DNA of 64,000 nucleotides, taken from contig RDEW01000028.1 of assembly GCA_011109175.1 (NCBI GenBank), forward strand, positions 529,784 to 593,783, given 5' to 3'. Source of the stretch: Dicyema japonicum (lineage: Eukaryota; Dicyemida; Rhombozoa; Dicyemidae). Within the stretch, counting starts at the first letter, position 1, and each line of letters opens with the position of its first letter. This document shows, piece after piece, positions 11,960 to 23,760 of this stretch. The notes under the pieces were generated by a model. That model was given only the letters and a program-made list of their open reading frames with translations. It did no database searches and had not been told where the DNA came from. A program made the position numbers and the translations under genes.

Positions 11960-13546
11960 TTAAATATTATAGCCTACGTCTTCAGACTCCCTCCCAAATA
12001 AATACGAGTTTTCAATATCCAATTTGTATGCATCCTCACTACGATTCTGGGAAACTAAAACATCATAAACCACAACTACCGGCTGTTAAAGGCTTTCTCA
12101 TACTTTTTAACAGCGATGGTTGTTTTTTGGTAAATTCAAGGACAGACTTGGGATTTCTAGTAAATTAGGATGCCACGCAAACCTGGTAGACTCTCGATTA
12201 TCGGTATCCTCCACAAAAGAACAGCCGAACTGTGTTACAAAGAATTCACAGTCCTCGAGGGACACATCTGTAAGTTTGTAAAGGGCATAACTGCTAGCAT
12301 CGAAAGACCGGAGTGCCATCAAGCCATACTAAAATATAGTTATCCCCTACATATAGGTTTCTCAGCATCCTCAGATTTTCACCATCGTACTCTTTCCATA
12401 TCCTTTGTGGTCTTTCAGATATATACGATCACTAAGGTCAAATCTCCCACAACCTGAACGGAAGAACTCTGTTTCTCACTATATTGGCTCCATAGGAGAT
12501 CCTCCTCACAATCTCCAAAGGGTCAATGTCCTTGTCGAAGTACCTGCAAATCACAGACAAGGGGACAGAACAACCTAAAATAAAACCGATAAATACCAAT
12601 CCCCTTAACATATTTAAGAGCATTAATGTCCCAACTGGGATTGATAGGCATCTCAAGACTAGAAAAAGTCAAAAATAACACGTACAAAGAGTCCCCGTTG
12701 TGCTGTGGAATGATTGCCTGGAGGTATTCAAACTGAGACAATAGTCTGTGACTTACTGAGGAGTAGTCCTCAGGAGGCTTCAGAGACATTTCCACCAGCA
12801 AATAAACACAACACAAACTTCTTGATAAGAGCAGTCACGCCAACTCTCCCTAGCAATGCACTCCTCCCCCCACTTTCTTGAGCGAAGTCGTTGCTGTCGT
12901 TGGAACTTATTTTCCATGGATACTTTAAGGGGTTTCTCAGTCTTCACAAGTTCTGAGATAATAGCTGAGAATAACCTTCATCGTTGTCGAAGGACGGTCG
13001 CATAAGCAAAAAGTCGTGTATTGGCATGAAAGTGGACGTCGTCGTCCTCTATTCTCCCGACGACCAAGTTGCGGTGGTAAACTCTTCTTCCTGGCACAGA
13101 CTTTAGTCTCAGTTTGGTTTTGGTTCGCTGCTTGCTTTCCTGTTCGGACAAGGGTCTACACCTCCTACGGGGTTTCTTTTTCCTGGGTTTTGGGAATCCA
13201 GGATTATGCTCTAGGTAGGTCGTCTCCAGCATATCCATTTGGATCTACATAAAGCAAGTTGATACGAGACGATTTTCTGGCTTCAGACGAACCTTGGTCA
13301 CGTCTTCTATGGAATAGGCATTGGTCAGAGGAGTAAGTGGATACTATTGATTACTGGATTATATTAACCTCAATTAAATAGATCTTCTTGTCGCTGCCTG
13401 AGGACATACGAACATTTAGCTGGTCTATAAGTAATATAGTGACTCACGTTTATGGACTCCTCTGATTTTAAACTCCTCAATAATTTTGATTGCTTTGATA
13501 TCTCATCAACATGTTCTTCTTTAACTTCCGATTTAAAATCTTCCAT
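11960..13546 (-). CDS. POLR3E: RNA polymerase III subunit RPC5 (POLR3E), two frameshifts
   Basis: RPC5 forms the TFIIF-like RPC4/RPC5 heterodimer on Pol III. Exons, descending: 13546-13448, 13419-13369, 13343-13266, 13244-12976, 12952-12810, 12777-12757, 12732-12686, 12658-12597, 12574-12454, 12431-about 12391, about 12369-12351, 12328-12183, 12156-12080, 12054-11960; introns are 21-32 bp. KKIYLIEYPLTP, then VRLKPENRL, match the family dimerisation start. MPIHDFLLMRPSF matches LTPLHGILQLRPSF. The C-terminal part fits the winged-helix region (IVRRISYGANIVRNRVLPFS). Length is about 422 aa, against about 700 in human. Two single-base shifts are needed: one extra base near 13022-13035, and one missing base near 12383-12408, where the exon boundary is uncertain. 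An in-frame ATG at 13564 is an alternative start. Confidence 0.82.
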
Positions 13547-13639
13547 CGTCAACAAAGAAAACAATACACAAAGTAATTTTAAAAAAATTAAATTGATTTA
13601 TTTTAAATAATAATTTAAATATAAGTATATCTCTACCAG

Positions 13640-14040
13640 TGTCTAGGATCTGGTCTTCTGGCTGAACGTAACGTCTGATACATCGGATCTGATGGTCGTT
13701 GGTTCGAATCCGAAAGATTGAGTTTTCAGCGAAGGTCAATTCTTTCAAACAAATCCCACCCGTGAGGCGACAAGTCCTTCTGTTACGACACAGTAGTTAA
13801 AAGGGATCCTACCTTTTTCCCTGACCAAATCCTCTGATGAAGATTGCATTATGAAAACTATTACGCTAATGAATGAAGTGATGTCCGCGACTGTAGGACG
13901 TGGGACAAAAATGGGAGAGGGCAGATTTATTTTTTCACCTCTCTGTTCTCCTTTTGGTTCCTTCCCTGGATTAGTTAGTTATGACTGTTTGTGCTGGGCT
14001 TACAATGGTAATCCTGGGGTTAATAATAATTAGACACTAT
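13640..14040 (+). repeat. tRNA-headed SINE-like repeat
   Basis: At 13662-13722 the sequence resembles the D-arm to T-arm of a tRNA-Arg (CGTCTGAT...CGGATCTGATGG, then the B box GGTTCGAATCC). It lacks a closing acceptor stem, so it is a retroposon head rather than a gene. The body ends near 14035 with GGGTTAATAATAATTA. Confidence 0.5.
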
Positions 14041-14059
14041 GTTTTGAGATTCGCTGTAA

Positions 14060-14890
14060 GAACTGACTTAGTCTGGAGAATTTAACGTTAATGGAGTGTA
14101 AACGACATAATTGGGATACTAAAGATAAAACTGGACAATCTTAACCCCATCAAGAGTTACCTAATCCTCATAAACACATATGCTACCCCCACAGAGGAAG
14201 GGTGAATAAGAAGTCTGAGGAGGATGAACACTTTTATACTAATCTGTCGGTTGTCAACGTTGACTTGTACACACAGCACTAATAATGATCGCGGGAGACC
14301 TAAACGCGAAAGTTTGCACAAAGATTATCTCCGAAGAAACATTCATTGTAAGGAACGGCAGAGGAAGAAGAAACCTCCTTGGAACCCTACTCGCTAACTT
14401 CTTCCAGGTAAACAACCTAATCCTCTGCAACACGGTGTTCGCGCATCCTGCCAGACACAAGACAACGTGGTCAGGGTACAGGAGAAAGTAGGACGACAAA
14501 TCATGAATATTTGTAATCAGATTGATAAAGACCGCTGTATTATACCGATGCTCTGGCCTATGGAGGATCAATCATTGACAGTGACATTGCCAAACTCTCA
14601 CTGAAGAATACGGAGAAGGAAAAGCAGTGATTACTAAAATTTACAATCTGGACTACCTAAAGACCCAAACTAACTCTGGCTCGGCGTTCAGAGAATACCT
14701 AGAAAAGAGTTCGAGTGGATATCGATGGACTTACCGCCCAGATGCATTAACTTATTAAAGCGGACAATCAAAAGAGCAGGAGACATGTGTCTGTCAAAGG
14801 ATCGGGAAATCGTTTCCCCTCGAATGAGGCAGATATACTAAAATTTATTTCCAGCCAGAAGAAAATATGGTTACAGTATCTAAATACAGA
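14060..14890 (+). mobile_element. RTE-like LINE fragment, endonuclease and linker
   Basis: A frame at 14285-14491 reads IAGDLNAKV, the endonuclease catalytic Asp-Asn block, then FAHPARHKTTWSGY, a conserved endonuclease C-terminal motif. The following 350 bp reads as the linker in broken frames. The 32.7-kb fragment contains the same two blocks. Confidence 0.7.
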
Positions 14891-14999
14891 TGACTAAGAC
14901 CAAGGGCTTTCCTAGAGGGGTGCCATAGGGGTAGCCGCCCCGGGTATCATGATGCAGAGGGAAGCAGATCCAAGCCATAGAGTTCACGTTACTAAGCTA

Positions 15000-15335
15000 T
15001 ACTCACTTTTTTTCTCTGTTTTTTCATCAATCGTTGACTGTCTTACACTTTTCCGAAGTGTAACAGAAGTTATCTAAAGATGCGAAGGATTTTTTTGGTT
15101 CATTAGTTGAACTCGGCTGGAATATTTTTCCAACTTTGTGCATTGCATAGTATTTATCACTCACAGGCTACTCAATTGCCAGTTGTGTACGTTCTTATTC
15201 AAAGTTAAAACAAATAGAAATATATTTGAAGTCTTCGATGATTTGAGGTCAGCGCCTGTCAAGTTTATCTTTGATTAGCATTGAAAAGAAATTTTTGCCA
15301 AGCGAGTGAAAGAAGCTGTGGTACAGACTTTTGTT
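15000..15335 (+). mobile_element. hAT (TTF/ZMYM-type) transposase C-terminal fragment
   Basis: About 15110-15290 reads NIFPTLCIA, then ASCVRSYSKLKQIEIYLKSS, then LSLISIEK. This is the hAT dimerisation domain (the family pattern is ASGERSFSKLKLIK...YLRSTM, then L..LSIE). Three stops interrupt it. No termini are located. Confidence 0.65.
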
Positions 15336-16819
15336 GACAGCAAAGGAACAATTGAACAGGAGACCCTCGTGAGCGCTGCTGGTTATGTGAGCGAATCTCG
15401 CTCGCTATCCTGAGAGGGAATAGCCACGAAGTCAGGGCAGCCGCTATATAACCGTTTACTCTCTTTTCTTTCCTTAATAAAAATATTTATAGATTAGAGC
15501 TGATAAGGCAAACATTTGAAATCACATCTGCCTTTCTCAAGAAGAAGACAGATTTAGCGAAATATTTATCAACTAAAATAAGTCAAGTTATTGTCATTAA
15601 TCGTTAATATTAAGGAAAAGTCCATTTGTTAGCAATTATTATATTGACCTAAACGATTGTGATTTCAGAGTCACCATCGATATGACTAAAAATTAAAAAT
15701 AAGGTCACATTTGACTAAGTGATTTGAGTCTTCTGAAGGCACCTTTCTTTAGTTGTTCGACTGTAGTTCCCGAGAATTTACTATTTTTGATATAACTAAA
15801 TACATTTTCTCGATTTTTGAAAGTGCAGAAAATGCATTATTTCCTATGAAACTAATATTTGAATTCAGAAAATTCCTACAAAGTTATTTTTGAAAAAAAA
15901 CATATTTTTTATTTGCGAGCAGCTACTAGAAAAGTCGCGCTTCAACATTTTAGGATTTGTGAATATCCAATAACTCTGTAAAATAAAAAAATTTATTTCA
16001 CATTGAATTTAATTTGGGAGAACAATCTATTCTCAATTTATCGGTTTCAGTGAAGTCGTAGCAATATAGGACATCATTGTCAGGTCCACAGCTTGGTTCA
16101 GCCTTACAGAAAGTGAAAGCGATGGCAAACAAATAGAAAATCATTAATTTTTTCCTATAAAGTGTACTTTTATATTATTTAATGACAGGTGATGATTCCA
16201 GATGCTACATAATTAAAAAGAGAGGTCAATTTTTGGCCAGGTCATTCATTCAAGAATATTACAATAATAAAGTAAATCGTCATTTTTTATCCATGTAAAC
16301 TTAAGAATTTTGAAGCTCTTTTGGCAAGGTCTAGATACTTGGTGCATCCCCCACTTTTTTGTTTAGAATTTTAGTTTTCTGAAGTCTCCTTAATCAGTCA
16401 TCTCATCCATGCTCACAAGAAGGATGAAACCGTCCAAGATATGGATGGTACCTATGAGGCGCATGTATATGAGAAACACGGCTCGATGTACTGTCCTTAC
16501 ACGTTGTGAGTACCAATCTTCATATTCCCAAAAAACTTTTTAGTACCTTCAGCTTCTTTTCACATTTCACAAGAATGTTTTCTACATGTGGAGATATACA
16601 AAGATTCAAATCAAGTTTCGTCATGGAAATAAGTAGAAATTCCGTCGAATAGAAGTACCTCAGCCTTCCAACCAAATAACCACCAGGTCGAGATTGGTTA
16701 ATGAGACAAAAAATCGCATTTTTCAGCTTGGTGCATCCCCCACTTTTTTGTTCAGAACTTCAGTTTTCTGAAGTCTCCTTAATCCAAGACACGTGTTGTC
16801 GTTGTGTGTTGTGTTGTTG

Positions 16820-16960
16820 TTTTTCGCCTATTGTGATTATTTTCCTATGTTTGACTTTCTCTTATTGACTATTTTCGCCTATTGAGATTATTCTCCTATT
16901 CTTGATTTTCGCCTATTGAGATTATTCCCCTATTCTTGATTTTCGCCTATTGTTGATTCA
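16820..16960 (+). promoter_or_regulatory. 5' leader tandem repeats of the retrotransposon
   Basis: About four copies of a unit near 35 bp, with core TTTTCGCCTATTGAGATTAT followed by a variable CTCCTATTCTTGA, lie directly before the first ATG. Tandem 5' leader repeats serve as promoter modules in some LINEs; that role here is an inference. Confidence 0.55.
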
Positions 16961-16965
16961 GTGGA

Positions 16966-19890
16966 ATGTTACTCGAAAAGTCATTGTCTAATTGCTCTGC
17001 CTGCAACATGAGCAATTTGAGAAAGTTTGGAATTTCTTGTTCTGACTGTGGAGTCTTCTTTCACCTCGGGTGTTTGAAGCTCTCTCAGGCCTCTATCCGT
17101 GCTCTTGGGGTATGGCACTGCCGCCCGTGCCTTGGAATTGGTTCGGGGTTTCCTAATGGTCACGCGAGTGCATGTACCTCCGGGGAAGACCTTTCCCATT
17201 TGGATCCAGATTCGCTGCTCAAAATTATCAATGAACGCCGGTCATCGAGGAGTATCCCGGTGAAGATCCCTAAAGCAGCCCGCCCCCTAGCTGCCGAAGC
17301 CTTAACCAAAGCAATCGACGATGCACTCCGCTCCGACTCTATAAACGACTGGATACGTTTGTTTAATTTTGCTCCTTTCGCTCTTGGCTCCTCAGAGATC
17401 GCAATGGAAAAGAGTCTCTCTCGATTGAGATGAAGAACAACATCCGCGCATTTATGGATGGAACTCACTTTACGGACCTCACGTCCTTCTGCATCCGTTC
17501 AACTGAGACTCGGAGTTCAACTCGGGAAACGGAGATTCTTCGCCTAAGAAGACCGTACGATCGAAGTTGCTTGAAGGAGGAACCCGATCCGCATCGAAGG
17601 CCCTCTCACTCTCAGATGGACCACGCAATCCAACCATTGATACTTACAAGACTCTATTGGGGAAACATCCACCCTCTCCGAATGACCTACGCCATTGCTC
17701 GCCCCCATCAGAAGTGACCCCTTTGACCACGTCGCCTGAGGATGTCATCACGGCGTTATGGAACTTTGCACCAAGTAGCTGTGGAGGTCTCGATGGCTTA
17801 AGGCCCGGCCATCTTAAAGACCTTATTTCACCGACTATTGGAGACCAAGCAAGTCGTCTTTCATACTCACTCACTTCTCTTATGAACAGGATATTATCTG
17901 GACATTTGCCTGATTTGATACGTCATATCTTGTTTTCGGCTAGTCTGATTGCCGTCGACAAGAAGGGAGGTGGAATCCGCCCGATCGCGGTCGGATTCAC
18001 TTTCAGAAGACTAGCAGCCAAGATTGCTTCCAGATTTTCTACGTCAATCTTGTCAAAATCCTTACTTCCCAGTCAAGTTGGAGTCGGAGTTCGTCTTGGA
18101 TGTGAGGCAGCCGTTCACTCCGTCAGAAGATTCAGGAACAGCAGCATTCAAGACTTTAAAAGGCACATTATGGTAAAACTGGACATCAAGAACGCTTTTA
18201 ACAGCTTAAGAAGAGACTGCATTCTGGAGGCCTGCAAGGAAAGATGTCCGTACATATTTGAACTGGTCAATTATTCATACGGAAAACCTTCATCACTATT
18301 GCACGGGGATTTCATAGTTCCATCGTCCTCAGGTGTTCAACAGGGCGACCCCCTCGGACCACTGCTGTTCTCCCTCGGCATTGAGAGGATCACGAAGCTC
18401 TCTAGATGCCCACTCAACATCTGGTACCTCGATGACGCTGTCTTAGGAGGTCCCCCGGAAACGGTCTTCCAGGACTTAGAAGTACTCACCCCGCGCTGTC
18501 CGAGGTGGGTCTTCAGTTGAATATAACGAAATGTGAAATAACAAACTGTGGTCTTGCTGACGATGACTTCTCTTCAATTGTTCAAAAATTTTACTCCTTG
18601 TTTCCCGGTGGGATTTCGACCCCTGAAAATGAATTGATTTTTCTTGGATCCCCGATCACTAGTAATGCGATGAAGCATGTCCTCCTTGACAAAAAACGAC
18701 TCCTATGCGATTCGCTGGAAAGATTACAGCTGCTGGACTTGCACACAGCACTATTCCTATTGAAAAGAAGTCTCAACATCCAGAGAATCTCCTATCTACT
18801 AAGGACAGCTCCATATTATTCTCAACTGGAGCTGCTCGAGAATTTTGATTTGTCTCTCCTCAGCTCGACGGAGCAAATATTTAATGTCCGATTCGACGAT
18901 GATACATGGATGCAGGCTACACTCCCAGTTAGATTCGGGGGTCTTGGAATCCGTCGAACTTTGGACGTCTCACTTCCCGCTCATTTATCATCACTCACGG
19001 CCTGCGAACCTTTGGTCAGGAGGATTCTACACTCCCCACCCGAATTCTCAACTGACCAAGAGATAATCCACGCACGAGAAGCCTGGAATGCCACCAACCT
19101 CCCCCTGCCTCCTTCCCAAGATCGCCAGCGAAACCTGGACAACTTATTATGCTGGAAATCATTTGGACTCCTACTGGAATCTGCCAATCAGCACCGACGC
19201 GCTTGTTTGCTTTCGGGGGCTTCCCCTGAGAGCGGAGCTTGGCTAAACGCCATCCCCAATGGAGCTTTGGGCACTTTTCTGGATGATGAATGCGTTAGAA
19301 CTGGTATCTCTCTGCGGCTGGGACTAAAAGTATGTGTACCTCACCCGTGCCGATGTGGCATCCTGATAGACTGCTATGGCCTGCACCCTCTCGCCTGCAG
19401 GAGGAGCGCTGGCAGATCCCCAAGGCACAAGGCTCTGAATGAAATTGTCAGGCGAGCTATGGATGCTGCTGGATACTCGGCCATTCTTGAACCGGTCGGG
19501 TTATGCAGAAGTGACGGGAAACGACCGGACGGGATGACCATATTTCCATTTGAGGCCGGGAAACCACTGGTTTGGGATGTGACATGTACAGACACGTTCG
19601 CCAAGAAAAATCTTCACGAGAGTGCTACAAGGGCCTGTTCAGCATCCGTAAAGGCGGAGAAGGCCAATCTCGTTAAATACGTCGACCTTCCCGATGATGT
19701 CAAATTTGTTCCCCTTGCTATGAAGACTTCCGGATCCTACTCCCCCTCTACATTCGAGTTTTTCGGACGTCTTGGAAACCAGATCACCTCATGCACTGGA
19801 GATCTCCGTGAACGCCGCTGGCTATTTGAGCGAATTTCGCTCGCAATTTTGAGTGGGAACAGCCACGCAGTGAGGGCGGCAACTACCTGA
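16966..19890 (+). pseudogene. Retrotransposon polyprotein: PHD finger, RT, RLE
   Basis: Frame 1 (16966-17433) starts MLLEKSLSNC. A C4HC3 finger (CSAC, CSDC, FFHLGC, WHCRPC) spans about residues 9-52. The frame slips near 17425 and again near 17500. RT then runs to about 18500 with GLDGLRPGHLKDL, KGGGIRPIAVG, MVKLDIKNAFNSL, GVQQGDPLGPLLF and WYLDDAVLGG, the catalytic motif being YLDD. A missing base near 18485 shifts into the last frame (to 19890) with QLNITKCEI, RFGGLGIRRT, a C-x-C/H block (PCRCG, GLHPLACRRSAGRSPRH), then KRPDGMTIF and PLVWDVTCTDTF, the endonuclease core. The frames join cleanly if single-base errors are allowed, so this was one ORF. Confidence 0.87.
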
Positions 19891-20904
19891 CTTCTATTGT
19901 TTAAATTTATATTCTTAATTAACAATAATTTTAAAAAAAATCCGAGACAAAAAAATCGCATTTTCAGCATAAATTTACTAAAAGGAATATTTAAAAAGAC
20001 ATATCTTATAAGAAATTGGGAAACAAAAATAGCTAAAATCTGTAAATATAGCGCGGCTGATGTCATCCTTATACTCAAGATCATCTTCATCATACAAAGA
20101 CAGATTATAAAAGAATGTAAACACGTGCCTAAACAAAATCAGTTCGATAGACTTTAGACAAGGATTTCATACTTATCAACTTTTGAATTGCTTCCTCTTT
20201 TCTGTCGAACGGAAACACTAAAAAGGTTTACTGTTTTGCTGTTAAATGCAGGTTAACTCAAATCCACAAAAAACGTTTATGCTTTTTATATCGACAAGTT
20301 GTTAATTGGTCGAAGGGTTTAGCGGTGATGCTCTGGTGCACCATGGCATGTCTCTAGTAGATTTAATGTCTTCATCTCATGGTGGATATAACTTCTCATC
20401 CGTCTTCTTAGTAGCTCAAGAGACCCTGGAAACCCAAAGTTTTTGAAATAATAGAGCACCGGATATTTGTTTTGGCGGAAACTTTTTCAAAAAATTCATA
20501 GTGATTATTTTTATTTTCCTATCCTCAGTACGCCAAAGACGAAAGAAATAGTAAACGAGTGATTGACCCAAATTCCTAGGTTCTTGACACTGATACAACA
20601 TTATTATTACAACGTAGAACCAGAACGCGAATCCATCCTTATGAAGTAGGTAATAATTAAAGTAACTTCCGAAGGAATGGCGTAGAGAAGGTAAAATAAT
20701 TTTTTTTCGGTTTCACGTGACATAGGTGGACGACTTGGGCATAAGTATAGAGTGAACTACTTCGGGTTAATAATATTGGGAATAATGTAAAGAAAAGCCT
20801 CAACCAATGTGAATCAAACCCATACCTCGCCCAAACTACCAACTATAGTCCAACCTAGAAATGAGGAAAAATTCCCCAATTTTGAGGTTTTCCCCAAAAA
20901 TGAT

Positions 20905-21295
20905 TATTATTATTAAAAGCACTTTCACAAAACCAAAGAACGTATATTAACTAAAGTTTCGTTTGTGCCACACGTTTCAAAATCTGCTTCACTAAGCGTC
21001 CCCATCGGCCTCTGCTTTGCGCATATGTCCTTAGATTTCTAGGTCTTCTGCAGATTTAAGTTTTCTTCCAATTCCATTAAGATCCTTGTTCAGAGCCACG
21101 GGTAGAGTTACTCTGGGTCTTCCTCTGAACGATGGTTTGTTTTCATTGTTAAAGTAATTGTCCATTATTATATTTGCAGGGGCGTTTATGTCCATTCTAA
21201 GCACGTGCCCAAACAGTCTCCATCTTGATTCAATAATGTCATGTGTGAAATAGACATAATAATTCAAGAACCACGTCACCAGTTCAACCAAAAAT
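20905..21295 (-). mobile_element. RTE-like LINE 3' part
   Basis: The minus strand encodes RWRLFGHVLRMD, then SFRGRPRVTLPVALNKDL and LKSAEDLE, the C-terminal block shared with 24.19-24.46 and 36.55-36.8 kb. Lies in the left arm only, so it inserted after the inverted duplication or was lost from the right arm. Confidence 0.7.
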
Positions 21296-21299
21296 GATA

Positions 21300-21580
21300 G
21301 GTGTCAGGCAAAGTGACTTAGGTTGCGGGTTCGATTCTAGCTGCTGTTCACCTGATGGAAGGTTTCACGCATCTACGATGCTAAAAAGGCGTGACTAGTG
21401 ACTCAATCATCAGTGGACTCTCACTACGGAACTGGATAGTAAAAAAAGGACCCACACACAAGAAAAAGAAAATAGAAGTGAAGATCATTCCTTGGTTATA
21501 CGATTAGTTAAAATTAACTGTTCTTTACTTAAATAAAGTGTGTGTCCTGCCTATGCGGAGCTATAAATACCACGGCTCCG
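21300..21580 (+). repeat. SINE family A copy
   Basis: Begins with a tRNA-like head whose B box is GGGTTCGATTCTAG (21326-21340), passes through CACGCATCTACGATGCT and CATCAGTGGACTCTCACT, and ends at GTGTGTCCTGCCTATGCGGA. Confidence 0.72.
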
Positions 21581-21639
21581 AGAAAAAGGCTGTTATTAAT
21601 ATATGTATTAAAAAGGATAAATCATTAGATTTTTATTTA

Positions 21640-22297
21640 TTGATAAACAAAATCTGTCATTTTCATGTTTTTTTTCGTTTCATGTTACTACTGAAATTTG
21701 GAAAACCATCCGAGACGCCTCAAGAGAGGATGAAAGATCGTCCGAGGTGGATCACAGCCAAAAGGAATTAAACAACCTAATAAAATACTATGTGAAAATT
21801 TCCCATACAGTTTCATACAGATCGGTAGCGTTATTGTGTTCGATGTCGAAAATTCTGAAAAGACTGGTTCTTGCGAAAATCAAAAATTTCTTCCCGGACT
21901 TGTCATTTCAATATGGTTTCAAAAAAGAGGTCTACTTCGACCCACTTATCTGCATGACTAACTTTATACAATATGTTTTTTCGCACAGCCCGGGACACAT
22001 GAAGACTGTACTTTGCTCCATAGACGTCCACAAAGCTTTTGACTCTGTGTCAAGGAGGATTCTTACTTGGAAAATTTACCAAACAAAGATCCCTAGAAAG
22101 CTCATATTCTGGCTAGCCAACTTCCTTAGTGGTCGGAGGGGACGCGTCTGCATTGGCCAGTCAAGATCTATTTCACGGCTTCTCCCTAATGGGGTTCCTC
22201 AAGGATCCGCTTGTCTCCAGTTTTATTCAACTTATTCATGGCGGACCTCCCCACTCCAGACTCCGAAAATGATATTCTTCTAACTTATGCCGACGAC
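21640..22297 (+). mobile_element. Jockey-like LINE RT fragment
   Basis: A 178-codon frame (21747-22283) reads YRSVALLCSMSKILKRLVLA, the RT motif 2 region, then LCSIDVHKAFDSVSRR, the first catalytic Asp region, and LLPNGVPQGSA. It is cut off at the YADD region near 22297. A closely related copy lies at 43104-44135 on the minus strand. Confidence 0.8.
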
Positions 22298-23760
22298 AAG
22301 CCTACAAGGCACTGCTAACAGATTCTCGGAGCTACAGTGGGACACTAGTAGATAGTGATCACAGATTGGTTGTGGCACGTTTCCTTTTCAAACGATATTT
22401 TGGGGCTGGCATGAGGATATCTGAGGGGAGGTTCGCAGTAGAGCAACTCTGCATGGTGGGACCGACTCGGGAAAGCTATCAAAATGCATTGAGAGAAAAG
22501 ATCAGACAGTGGAATAAAGAAAAAATGCCTGGGGGGCTGTGGCAAGACACCATCGATGCAATAAAGTGCGCGGCCCATTCAACAGTTGGAGTAAAACCGA
22601 AGCATTTCAACGGACACTATGACCACGAGCTTGAAGAACTATCCAAATTGCAAAGGAACCTACGTTACAGGTCGAAACCTGTCAGGACCAGGCAAAGGAA
22701 CACACTCTAAGAGTCATGCGGAACCAAACCCTGTATAAAATAAAGAAAAGAACTAGGGAAATAAAGGAAAATAAACTTGTGGAATGGCTAAAGAAGTAGA
22801 AAGGCACAAAAACGGAGCGCAGCTGTTCAAGGCTGTTCACCTACTACATAGAGACACGCAGTCATCAAAAATCACAATACATGATCAGTTTGGAAAGACT
22901 ATGTTAAAACAAAAATGAATTTTTATCGGCCATATCCAACCATTATCAGCAGGCCTTCAATCAAAACCACGGGGAAAACATCAAACAATTCAATGATGAA
23001 GCAAGAGAACTAAATTTTCCGATAACGATGCACTGACCGAGATCTGCAGAACTTCTCAAATATGCACTGACCGAGATCTCTGAGCTATTAACTGAGATAT
23101 ACAACAAAACATTCAAATACAACTCACCACTGGATGTGGGTAATCGCACACTAATTGCACTACAAAAACCGGGCAAAGCTAAAGGCCCCTTAACGAATTA
23201 AAGACCCATCGTACTATTGACGACTCTACGCAAGACACTATCACTTATAGTGCTGAACAGGATTGGACCTGACATCGAGAACTTTCTCTCTCACGGTCAA
23301 AGCGGATTCAGGTCAGGGAGATCTACAGCTGATGTGCTCTGGGGACATCGATGGCTTTGTGCAACACATCAAAATTACAAGGGGGCTACTGGCAAAGCCT
23401 TTGACTCTATACACAGAGGGAGACTTTTGGATATCTTGGAGAAGTTGGTTGACGAGGACAGTGTCAAAATGATCCGTCTATTACTTGAAACAACGCAGCT
23501 AAGTGTACTTTTTGGAAATTTGAGTCTGTCCCATTCGAGACAACGTTCGGGGTACCGCAGGGAGATTCCTTGTCACCGGTACTTTTTGTGACATATCTGG
23601 AGGCGGCACTCAGATACTTCAGGCTATTAATTGGCGATCTACCTCAAACTGAAGTGATTTATGCAGATGATATCGACTATATATCCAGCGACGAGAAAAC
23701 ATTCGACTATATACGGACAAGGATTTTGGAAGCTATCCAGAAATCCAGCGTTCCGTGATT
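22298..23760 (+). mobile_element. RTE-like LINE: endonuclease end to RT
   Basis: The endonuclease C-terminus SDHRLVVA opens the fragment at about 22350. A basic linker follows to 22710. RT runs 23217-23760 with GHRWLCATHQNYKGATGKAF, FGVPQGDSLSPVLFV-type sequence split over two frames near 23550, and VIYADDIDYIS as the catalytic YADD. The 3' end is missing at about 23740. Confidence 0.75.

Larger units (their letters stand above)
16729..19943 (+). mobile_element. Near-complete PHD-finger/RLE non-LTR retrotransposon
   Basis: The ends are set by comparison with the unoccupied right arm. A 25-bp direct repeat (GAGACAAAAAA...TTTCAGC, one run-length difference) flanks it at 16704-16728 and 19944-19968. 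It is about 3.2 kb. Contents: a 56-bp segment copied from nearby DNA, a 5' leader with about 35-bp tandem repeats, one degraded ORF encoding an N-terminal C4HC3 finger, RT and a C-terminal PD-(D/E)XK-like endonuclease, and a short A-rich 3' end. Architecture resembles endonuclease-C-terminal clades (R2/NeSL/CRE type) but with a PHD-like finger in place of C2H2 fingers. Four or so frame breaks make this copy inactive; it is the best-preserved copy here. Confidence 0.88.
15350..22297 (+). repeat. Left arm of a large inverted segmental duplication
   Basis: In the same order and opposite orientation, this region matches about 46590-43210. Matching blocks are 15350-16728 with 46590-45200; 19944-about 20900 with 45195-about 44260; and about 21590-22297 with about 44200-43210. 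The left arm has been enlarged by the retrotransposon at 16729-19943 and by LINE plus SINE insertions at about 20905-21590. Block content includes a PHD-retrotransposon 3' tail, unrecognised AT-rich DNA, a Jockey C-terminal fragment, a tRNA-like SINE head near 20.8 kb, and Jockey RT. Confidence 0.85.

Noticed and set aside
13662-13722. A functional tRNA-Arg gene
   Set aside because: The D-arm to T-arm region looks tRNA-like, but I find no pairing acceptor stem, and a retroposon-like body follows. It is better explained as a SINE head.
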